Positions 24,257 to 30,637 of a DNA stretch of 64,000 nucleotides are shown one piece after another. Numbering within the stretch: position 1 is the first letter of the stretch; each line of letters opens with the position of its first letter. The notes below the pieces were generated by a model. The model had not been told where the DNA came from and searched no databases. It saw only the letters and a list, made by a program, of their open reading frames with translations. Source of the stretch: Cypionkella sinensis. Lineage in GTDB: Bacteria > Pseudomonadota > Alphaproteobacteria > Rhodobacterales > Rhodobacteraceae. The position numbers and the translations under genes are program-made. Where the stretch lies: NCBI RefSeq assembly GCF_042646385.1, contig NZ_JBHRTO010000001.1, positions 1,302,001 to 1,366,000 on the forward strand, written 5' to 3'.

Positions 24257-24663
24257 TTACCGAACACTCCTCTCAGTGCAGCGCGTGACCGCGCAGTCAG
24301 ACGCGGATCGGTGTTGTCCGACGCATCGCGAAGTTCGTTCAGCCAACCGCGCTCGTTCTCGGTTGCGGGCGTGCCGAATATCTCGTTGATCGCTTTAGCT
24401 GCCGTCGCACCCACAGCCTGATCGAGGGCGAGGCGCATCAGGTAAGCAGGGTCGACCTCCAGCGCCTTCGCCAGAGACGGGACGCGGTCGAGCGGCACTT
24501 TGTTGCGACCGTTCTTCAGGAAGGTCATCATGTTCGCATTTGCAAAGCCCGCTTCTGACGCGATTTCAGCCTGGGTCTTGCGGTGCGACAGGTCGCGGAC
24601 ACGATCAGCGATCAGCTTCGCGGTAGCGGTGTTCTGGTAGGGGTTGGTCATGTTCTCGCTCAT
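24253..24663 (-). CDS. XRE-family HTH regulator
   Basis: A 136-residue DNA-binding protein. The helix-turn-helix runs through HRKTQAEIASEAGFANANMMTFLKNGRNKVPLDRVPSLAKALEVDPAYLMRLALDQ (about residues 27-83). The C-terminal half (NEIFGTPATENERGWLNELRDASDNTDPRLTARSRAALRGVFGK) is charged and unassigned. A second ATG at residue 5 is also possible as start. It is followed, with overlap, by the 58-residue ORF. It probably regulates island genes; no operator was identified. Confidence 0.85.
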   Translation of the reverse strand: MSENMTNPYQNTATAKLIADRVRDLSHRKTQAEIASEAGFANANMMTFLKNGRNKVPLDRVPSLAKALEVDPAYLMRLALDQAVGATAAKAINEIFGTPATENERGWLNELRDASDNTDPRLTARSRAALRGVFGK

Positions 24664-25000
24664 GTTGTTGGTTACATGACTTACTTACCGAGTCGTAGCA
24701 GCGCGGTCGGGTGGGAGTTGCGCTGAGAGGTTGGGATCTGCGAAGTCCTAGAAAAACCACACGAAAACGCTGGGGATGCACCCGGTGTCCGCAGGTCGGG
24801 GGCGCCTGAACCTTCCACTCCCTGTCCTAGACCGACACGATAAACGTGGTCGCGCTTAGAAAATTGATGCGGGTCACGAATGGAAGGATGTTGCGGAACC
24901 TGTTTGCCCTCCCTCTTCTCGGACGCCGCCATTCTAGCTTGTCGCAATGAGAACGGAGGAATACGTTGATCACAATATGTGCAGCTACCGGGAGTTCAGG
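24664..25000. other. gene-poor gap, 337 bases
   Basis: This divergent gap lies between the XRE gene and the lipoprotein gene. A leftward 88-codon frame at 24681-24947 has no recognisable protein character. I see no RNA gene and no clear operator. Promoters for both flanking genes must lie here. Confidence 0.6.
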
Positions 25001-26212
25001 ATGAAAGCGCTTACAGGTTTTGGATCGTTGTGCACTGCTCTCACCATTTTCTGCACTTCTCTCGCATCATGCACCCCTGTATCGGCACAAACAGCGGTGC
25101 AGTCCGAAGAGCGCGCGATGCTGCTTGTGCCTGAAAACCTTGCAGAGCTTGAAGACGCACTCACTGACATTCGGGGCTTGTTGGACAAATTCGAAAAAGC
25201 GGATTCGGATGGAGGTTTGCTGACCAACGGAAAAGCAGACTATCAGGCTAAACTGAATTCGGAGTTAGAGGCGCTACTCGATACATTCAGCGGCAACGAG
25301 TATTCAAAGGCCCAAACAGAACTGGCCGAGGCCGATCTGGCGATCACGACCGGCGAAGACCAGCTTGAGCGCCTTAAAAGCGATCTGCGACTGGCCCCAA
25401 AAGGCAATGGCCAGCTCTCCATAGCTGATCGTGCAATGATGCGTGACGCAGCCTCTGGGAGTGAGAACGCAATCAAGGAGGAGATGGCGACCACCCAGGC
25501 CACGATCGACACGGCAAAAACGGCCAGAGCTAACGCTGTCGCTGGGTTTGTGGACGTGATGGCCGAGAGATTTGGCTTCATCTTGCCGCAAGAGCAGGCG
25601 ACTGCTTTGCTTTATCAGGTCAATGGTTACTCCATCGTCCAATCAAAGATCGTTTTCGAAACTATAGTTGCCTTGGAGCAGCACCTGCGTGTCGGGCTGG
25701 ATGAACAAAGCAGTGCCGCTACCGTGCAGCGCTATTATAGTGTCGCGGCGATCTCCCGACTGATGCTGGTGCGCATGTATCAGCTCCATTTGGAGCAATA
25801 CGAGGCTCGCTGGCTTCCGCGGTTGGCTGAAATAGAGGCCGAGAATACGCAACTGATGGCGGCCACGCGCACCTCCATCAGCGAGGCAAAGGCCCAGACC
25901 CAGCGTGCTCAGCTCAAGAATAATCTCAGTATTCAGGAAAAGACACGTGAGGCGATTGGCGTATATCAAAATCTACTCGAGAAGAGACGCCAGAACACAT
26001 TGCGTGGTCTTGCCATGGCTGAAGGCGAGGCTGCAGTTGCGATCAACACGCTAAAGACGCTCGAGGGTGTTTTCGGCCTATCCGCCGAGATGTTCAGCAA
26101 TACATCGGAATATGAAGCCCTTATGGGACTCAGCACGCCTGAACTGCTGCCACTCGATGGCGAGATGTTGGATCAGAATTTCATCGCGTTAAATCAAAAG
26201 CTGGGCGCTTAG
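25001..26212 (+). CDS. unrecognised coiled-coil lipoprotein
   Basis: The start at 25001 has GGAG six bases upstream; an ATG at 24947 is less likely. The N-terminus MKALTGFGSLCTALTIFCTSLASC ends in a lipobox (LASC, Cys at residue 24), so the protein should be acylated in the envelope. The remainder (about 380 residues) is almost wholly helical and rich in Glu, Ala, Leu and Lys. Coiled-coil-like stretches lie around AELEDALTDIRGLLDKFEK, AQTELAEADLAITTGEDQLERLKS and ISEAKAQTQRAQLKNNLSIQEKTREAI. I recognise no family. It is isolated: no partner gene in either direction. Base use is more AT-rich than the flanking core genes, which fits an acquired gene. Confidence 0.85.
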   Translation: MKALTGFGSLCTALTIFCTSLASCTPVSAQTAVQSEERAMLLVPENLAELEDALTDIRGLLDKFEKADSDGGLLTNGKADYQAKLNSELEALLDTFSGNEYSKAQTELAEADLAITTGEDQLERLKSDLRLAPKGNGQLSIADRAMMRDAASGSENAIKEEMATTQATIDTAKTARANAVAGFVDVMAERFGFILPQEQATALLYQVNGYSIVQSKIVFETIVALEQHLRVGLDEQSSAATVQRYYSVAAISRLMLVRMYQLHLEQYEARWLPRLAEIEAENTQLMAATRTSISEAKAQTQRAQLKNNLSIQEKTREAIGVYQNLLEKRRQNTLRGLAMAEGEAAVAINTLKTLEGVFGLSAEMFSNTSEYEALMGLSTPELLPLDGEMLDQNFIALNQKLGA

Positions 26213-26268
26213 AGCTTCATCCGGGTTCAGCCACCAAGTGAAAACTGGCTTCAGCCTCGCAAGCAGAC

Positions 26269-26278
26269 AATCGCCCAC
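26269..26278. other. weak candidate for an att-site half, ATCGCCCACC
   Basis: The ten bases ATCGCCCACC repeat the 3' acceptor end of tRNA-Tyr (22226-22235) and sit between the lipoprotein and hipA genes. A true attachment repeat is usually longer, so this may be chance. Confidence 0.15.
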
Positions 26279-26320
26279 CTTCGCGACAACCTCGTGCACC
26301 CTTCGAGGACCAGCTCTTTG

Positions 26321-27556
26321 TCACCACCCTCTGGCGAAACCATGGAGATTGCCGATGTCGGCGCTCAGCTTTGTAGGAACGTCTGAGTTGTTCGCGAAGC
26401 CCATCCAGCCCGAAACCGCCGCATCTACTTCCTCAACTATCTCCACCGCTCGCTTCGGCTTGATCCCTACCTTCGCGGCCACGGCTTCGAACTGGGCCGG
26501 GCCTGGCCAGCGCCCCTCACCACCAACCAGCAGCGTATGTTCGCCACCTGGACCGCGGCTGAAGCTGAGGTCGTAAGCTGGTGCAAGGTGCCACGCACCA
26601 TTTCGTTCCATCAGGAAGGCGTGGTTCTTCAAATGGTCATCGCGGTTCAGGCCGCGGACGTTGAAGACCATGCGCCGGAACATCTCCTCGACAGCACGCT
26701 GATCGCGGGTCATCAAGCGCACGACCTTCAGCAGTTCTGCATAGTCGAGTGTGGCGGTGCGGAAATCCACGTCCAGCAGCGCAGCGACGGTCTGCATGTG
26801 CAGCCGACCTGCACCGTTGCGGTCAAAACGATCCGTGACAAAGAAGGCCTCGCCGGATGTTGCGCGCAACACTTCCACGGGGGCCATGTCGATCCCGGCG
26901 GCACGGGCCATCGCGGCATAAGCGGCTTCAGCCTCGACCGCGCCCACCTCATCCGAGAGGGCACGCCGCTTGACCAAGACGTGCCTCCAACCTGGCTCCC
27001 ACGCCAGCCGGTGGCTTCGCAGACGCGAATTATCGCTCGAGATTTGTGCGACGAACTTAGGCCGTGCACCCTGCGAGCCGCCAGCCATCATGCGCAGCCG
27101 TTCCAGGTCATCTGCGGTGGCAGCGCCGCCTACCTCAGGCACCAGCCGGTCAAACCAATCGAGGCTGATTTCGTCGTGTGGTTCGGACTGCTCTTCGGGT
27201 TGATAGGTCAGCGCACCCATGCCATCGCGGCCGACCATCGCAAGCCGGTCCAGATCCGTGATGTCCACCGCCGAACGCCCGCGCGCGGCGAGATCTCTGT
27301 CGATCAGCAACCGCCCCCAACCGTCAGGCAAACTGTCACCGAACAGACTCGGCAGGTCGCCAAACGCGCGTCCACGCGGTCGCAGCAGGCCTGTGTAGGT
27401 CTTGACCAGAAGCGGGCTGACCGGCAGCGGCTGGACGATGAACGTGCTTTCCCATTCAACAGCGGCCTGACGGGCAGCTGCGTCCCAGCCCATTCGGCCA
27501 ACGGGCAAGAGAGCCGGTCCGCCGAAATCAAGCGAGACGGACAGTCTGCGGATCAT
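26321..27556 (-). CDS. hipA: HipA-family serine/threonine kinase toxin
   Basis: A 411-residue HipA protein. HipA kinases phosphorylate targets such as glutamyl-tRNA synthetase and cause growth arrest. The N-terminal HipA_N region (GLLRPRGRAFGDLPSLFGDSLPDGWGRLLIDRDL) is followed by a P-loop-like MAGGSQGARPKFV. The catalytic Asp is in GLNRDDHLKNHAFL and the metal Asp in YDLSFSRGPGGEH. Its start overlaps the antitoxin stop by four bases (ATGA). The motifs are intact, so the toxin is probably active. It sits in the island, where such pairs often stabilise the element. Confidence 0.93.
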   Translation of the reverse strand: MIRRLSVSLDFGGPALLPVGRMGWDAAARQAAVEWESTFIVQPLPVSPLLVKTYTGLLRPRGRAFGDLPSLFGDSLPDGWGRLLIDRDLAARGRSAVDITDLDRLAMVGRDGMGALTYQPEEQSEPHDEISLDWFDRLVPEVGGAATADDLERLRMMAGGSQGARPKFVAQISSDNSRLRSHRLAWEPGWRHVLVKRRALSDEVGAVEAEAAYAAMARAAGIDMAPVEVLRATSGEAFFVTDRFDRNGAGRLHMQTVAALLDVDFRTATLDYAELLKVVRLMTRDQRAVEEMFRRMVFNVRGLNRDDHLKNHAFLMERNGAWHLAPAYDLSFSRGPGGEHTLLVGGEGRWPGPAQFEAVAAKVGIKPKRAVEIVEEVDAAVSGWMGFANNSDVPTKLSADIGNLHGFARGW

Positions 27557-27864
27557 GCGATCTTCCTTCGCGCCCGGACCTGCTTTGGTGGTTGCGACTG
27601 ACGCTCAACATCTTCCAGCGTGCGCGCCTCAATCATCGGGAACACACTATGAAACCCGTCCAGCGCATCCAGTGCTTCGGCAAGTGCAAGCAACGTTGTG
27701 AACGACACCTCCCCGGTATGTTCGAACCGTTTCAAGGTGCCCAGAGAAACACCGGAACGAGCCGCTAACACATTTTGCGTCAGCCCAAGCGCGTTCCTGC
27801 GGGATCGCGCGCGGATACGGATGGCTTCACGGATTTCGGTGGCTGTATCAAAGTTCGGAATCAT
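27553..27864 (-). CDS. hipB: HipB-like XRE antitoxin
   Basis: A 103-residue helix-turn-helix protein preceding hipA. The HTH is in RSRRNALGLTQNVLAARSGVSLGTLKRFEHTGEVSFTTLLALAEALDALDGF (about residues 21-72), with a basic tail (SQPPKQVRARRKIA). It should bind both HipA and the shared promoter. A 9-bp inverted repeat lies 25 bases upstream. Its small size and overlap with hipA are standard for type II pairs. Confidence 0.92.
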   Translation of the reverse strand: MIPNFDTATEIREAIRIRARSRRNALGLTQNVLAARSGVSLGTLKRFEHTGEVSFTTLLALAEALDALDGFHSVFPMIEARTLEDVERQSQPPKQVRARRKIA

Positions 27865-27889
27865 GGCGTCCTTCGAGTCATTGGCTCGT

Positions 27890-27932
27890 ATGTTAGCTTG
27901 AAGCGCACTAATAGCACAGTTTTAGCTAACAT
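27890..27932. promoter_or_regulatory. probable HipB operator: ATGTTAGCT ... AGCTAACAT
   Basis: ATGTTAGCT (27890-27898) and AGCTAACAT (27924-27932) are perfect 9-bp inverted arms with centres 34 bases apart, just upstream of hipB. The arrangement fits the two half-sites bound by HipB dimers. The resemblance to the CTAACATGTTAG operator of the sugar locus is probably accidental, because the arms are widely separated here. Confidence 0.6.
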
Positions 27933-28669
27933 GTGATCTATTCTTGCGACACGTTGTTCGTTCACATCGCTGGATGCCTGCGGCCGCGCTCTGGTATTTC
28001 TGACGCAATCACGTGGACAAAAGCGCTTTCCGACAAAAACAGTCGGAAAGCAAAATGTTACATTCTGGTCCACCGATGTTAAATTACCGTTCAAAAACGT
28101 CGCATTTCGAGACGTAAATGCAAGATATGATGTCCATAGTTCACGACTAATGTTAAGTTTCAGCGGTAGAAAACCCCTTATTTTGTTGATCCGAGTGAGC
28201 GAAACCAGACGCGAAGTTTACAAAACGACCCTCGAAATCTCTTTTTCCGAAGAGACGGACCCGTGGTATGGGCATCGGGAATCGAAAAACGCTACATCGC
28301 CATCGACCGGTCTGATGTATTCAGGACCGACAAAGCACATGAGGACGATGGACGCGGCGATGCGTGCGCAACCTTAGCCTTCTACTAAGCAGCGGCATCA
28401 GGGCTTGGTCATCCACATGCGTGTATTCGCAAGAGCACGTCGCCTCATGTATTTAACAAACTCCATGTCCAACAGTGACACGGAGCAAGGCGGCCCATTT
28501 TCGTGCCAGCGTGCAGGAGGCGGCCAAGGGCAGCGTCCTCACCTTCTTAGCACTGTCGACATCACCGACACTACGGATGCACCTTAGCGGTCGCCCCATT
28601 GAGTCTGGCAGCGTGCGGAGTGCATGTGTAGCAATGTCTTGGCCAGTGACGGCCTCCTTGGTCGGCGCA
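27933..28669. other. gene-free island stretch, 737 bases
   Basis: Scattered short frames occur on both strands, but none has a convincing ribosome-binding site, motif or codon pattern. Base composition is lower in GC than the flanks. It probably represents decayed mobile DNA leading into the IS3 remnant. Confidence 0.6.
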
Positions 28670-28822
28670 TTATCGCAGTGAGCGGGTGGAAGTTCGGCTC
28701 GGTCCACTGTCGTTGGCTTCGCTTTGATACTCATCGCGGTGTTCCATCGCCAGCCGCACCGCACGTTCGCGGAACTCGGGTGAATACGGCTTCGAGGTCT
28801 TCTTTTTTGATGTCTGTTCCAT
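28670..28822 (-). pseudogene. IS3-family transposase orfA remnant
   Basis: From the ATG at 28822, the first 35 residues (MEQTSKKKTSKPYSPEFRER, then AVRLAMEHRDEYQSE) match the N-terminus of IS3-family OrfA. After that the text departs from the family (ANDSGPSRTSTRSLR) and stops at residue 50. The rest of orfA and all of orfB are absent, so this is a truncated insertion-sequence end. It shows past IS activity in the island. Confidence 0.75.
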
Positions 28823-28849
28823 AACGGGCAATTCTCCGCGCGCTTTGCC

Positions 28850-28873
28850 CTCCGGTAAACCCGGGGCGGTTCA
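28850..28873 (-). mobile_element. IS3-type terminal inverted repeat, one end only
   Basis: Read leftward, TGAACCGCCCCGGGTTTACC at 28873-28854 resembles the terminal repeat of IS3-group elements. It lies 28 bases upstream of the orfA remnant, the expected distance. The matching far end was not found. Confidence 0.5.
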
Positions 28874-28938
28874 GGAAAGCAGGCGCATCGTCCACCGGGC
28901 GCAAATGAACTACTTCGTGCTGGCCGTGCACCGTATTC

Positions 28939-29166
28939 TCATGAATCCTCAGAATCTAGCCTGCCCCGCGCTTCAAGCCTCTGGTGCCGCGCGCGTTCAA
29001 AGCCAACCCAGATTCCGTTCTGGTCCAAGCCGCGGCTTGCCAGTTCATCACGCGCCAAGTTGTTCAGGTCCAATTCTCCTTTGCTTACTGCAACTAGGAC
29101 ACGAACCGTTGCGACTTGAATGAACTCAATTTCGTCTAGTGTGAAACGTCCTTTGGAGTACGACAT
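28939..29166 (-). CDS. small conserved-looking protein, unknown function (75 aa)
   Basis: The start MSYSKGRFTLDEIEFIQVAT at 29166 is chosen because the upstream frame looks non-coding. The protein has an amphipathic helix (DEIEFIQVATVRVLVAVSKGELDL), then NNLARDELASRGLDQNGIWVGFERARHQRLEARG. The pattern LARxELAsRGLDxxGxWVGF is one I associate with small proteins of plasmids and islands in this bacterial group. No function is known to me. A GGAA element precedes the start. It lies between the IS remnant and tRNA-Ser. Confidence 0.65.
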   Translation of the reverse strand: MSYSKGRFTLDEIEFIQVATVRVLVAVSKGELDLNNLARDELASRGLDQNGIWVGFERARHQRLEARGRLDSEDS

Positions 29167-29581
29167 GGGTTCCGGAATATTTGACGACGCTTTGTCGTGT
29201 TGAGTTGCGTTGCGTTGCGTGAACGCACACATCCATTGGTGTTTCCGGTAGTCAACGGCATCGGTCTGAGAGGCGCAGATACTGGAAGCCATCTCCCCAG
29301 TTTCACGATTCAGCAAAGAAGTTCGCTCCCAGTCGCAGAAGATCTAACGCGACAGATGCAAAACCTTAACGCCTTGGCCGCAGAAATTTATTATTTTTCA
29401 TTACGTTACAGAACTTCACCAAAACCGCACAGTCATCAGCTTCGGAGAATATCGGCCGTGAGAGACGCCTTCTGGCCATCTTGGAGGCCGGGCCGGTGCT
29501 CAGCACTACCCGCATAAGCCACGAAAACAACGGAAAAATCCGGCGGCAGCCGGATCAGGAGAACGCTTTCGCTAGGGCAAG
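29167..29581. other. gene-free gap, 415 bases, island right border region
   Basis: A rightward 106-codon frame (29197-29517) lacks a ribosome-binding site and protein character. Nothing else is recognised before the tRNA-Ser gene. Confidence 0.6.
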
Positions 29582-29671
29582 TGGCGGATCGATAGGGATT
29601 CGAACCCTAGAGACGGTTCCCCGCCTACACACTTTCCAGGCGTGCGCCTTCGACCACTCGGCCACCGATCC
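29582..29671 (-). tRNA. tRNA-Ser (anticodon GGA)
   Basis: Read leftward from 29671, the acceptor GGATCGG pairs with TCGATCC, with discriminator G and an encoded CCA ending at 29582. The D-arm begins TGGCCGAGTGG, typical of class II serine tRNA. The anticodon loop reads CTGGAAA with GGA. A long variable arm (GGCGGGGAACCGTC) and the T-arm TAGGG-TTCGAAT-CCCTA follow. Confidence 0.95.
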
Positions 29672-29914
29672 GTTGCGGGTGTTTAGCCTGCAACACAGGC
29701 GGGGCGCAAGGGGGGCGGGTTGGAATTTACGGGGCGGGTGTGGGATTTTCTGCCGGGTTTCCGGGGCATATTCTGTCGTAGCTTTGGGGAAAACTTTTAC
29801 AAAGTTTCCGTCTCGGCTTCGGTAAAATTTCCTGCCGCAGCATCGGTCGCAGCTTCGATAAATGCCGCAGCAAAACCTGCCGCCACTCCCCGTTTCCGTC
29901 CAACTTCCTGCGCT

Positions 29915-30637
29915 TCAGTCGACCAGCAGCAGGTTCACCCGGCGGTTCTGTTTGCCCTTGTTTTCGATGCGCCCGATCTCGACATGGCCGATCTCGGCGG
30001 TGCGGGCGACGTGGGTGCCGCCGCAGGGTTGCAGATCAATTTGCGTCGCAGCGTCACCAATCCGCACAAGGCGGATCGCGCCCTGACCCATCGGCGGGCT
30101 GACCGACATCGTCTTGACCAGCCCCGGATTGGCCAGAAGCTCGGCCTCGCTGATATAGCTGTCTGTCACCGGAAGATCGCGCGCGATCAGCAGGTTCAGG
30201 GCTGCATTCAGCGCGGCGATATCCGTGGGCGGCTCGGGCATCATGAAGTCGAGACGGCCCTTGTCGGCCCCGATCTGCCCGCCCGTCACCGGCAGCGGGA
30301 TCACCACCGACAACAGATGCAGCGCGGTATGCACCCGCATATGGCGGTGGCGGCGCGTCCAATCCAGACGCTGCGTCACCTGCGCGCCCACGGGGGGCAA
30401 GGCTGTGGCGTCGGCAGGCACCAGCGCGATCAGCCCACCCTCGACCTTCACCGCTGTGGCAATCGGCATCCGTCCGCCCGGCCACAGGATCATGCCGCAG
30501 TCTCCCGGCTGCCCGCCTGCGGTGGCGTAGAAGATCGTCGCATCCAGCACGATGCCACCCTCGGGCGTGTGGGCCAGCACGGTGGCCTCGGCCTCGCGCA
30601 GATAGGGATCATCGCGAAACAGCAGGTGCGTGGTCAT
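29915..30637 (-). CDS. alanyl-tRNA editing protein (AlaX family)
   Basis: A 240-residue free-standing editing protein that hydrolyses mischarged Ser-tRNA(Ala) or Gly-tRNA(Ala). The N-terminal beta-barrel segment FRDDPYLREAEATVLAHTPEGGIVLDATIFYATAGGQPGD matches AlaXp/AlaRS. The zinc site is in RVHTALHLL (HxxxH) and LQPCGGTHVARTAEIGHVEI (Cys and His). The start overlaps the stop of the MscS gene upstream (ATGA), and it is the last gene of a leftward cysK-mscS-alaX string. Confidence 0.92.
   Translation of the reverse strand: MTTHLLFRDDPYLREAEATVLAHTPEGGIVLDATIFYATAGGQPGDCGMILWPGGRMPIATAVKVEGGLIALVPADATALPPVGAQVTQRLDWTRRHRHMRVHTALHLLSVVIPLPVTGGQIGADKGRLDFMMPEPPTDIAALNAALNLLIARDLPVTDSYISEAELLANPGLVKTMSVSPPMGQGAIRLVRIGDAATQIDLQPCGGTHVARTAEIGHVEIGRIENKGKQNRRVNLLLVD

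Noticed and set aside
24681..24947. 88-codon leftward frame beside the lipoprotein gene
   Set aside because: No ribosome-binding site, no motif and an unnatural composition; it occupies the needed promoter region.
26269..26278. ATCGCCCACC as the island attR
   Set aside because: Only ten bases match the tRNA-Tyr end, below what integrase sites normally share. Listed as a weak feature only.
27890..27932. CTAACAT-like arms as a fourth site of the GntR/FadR regulator
   Set aside because: The arms are 25 bases apart instead of adjacent and fit the hipB promoter better.
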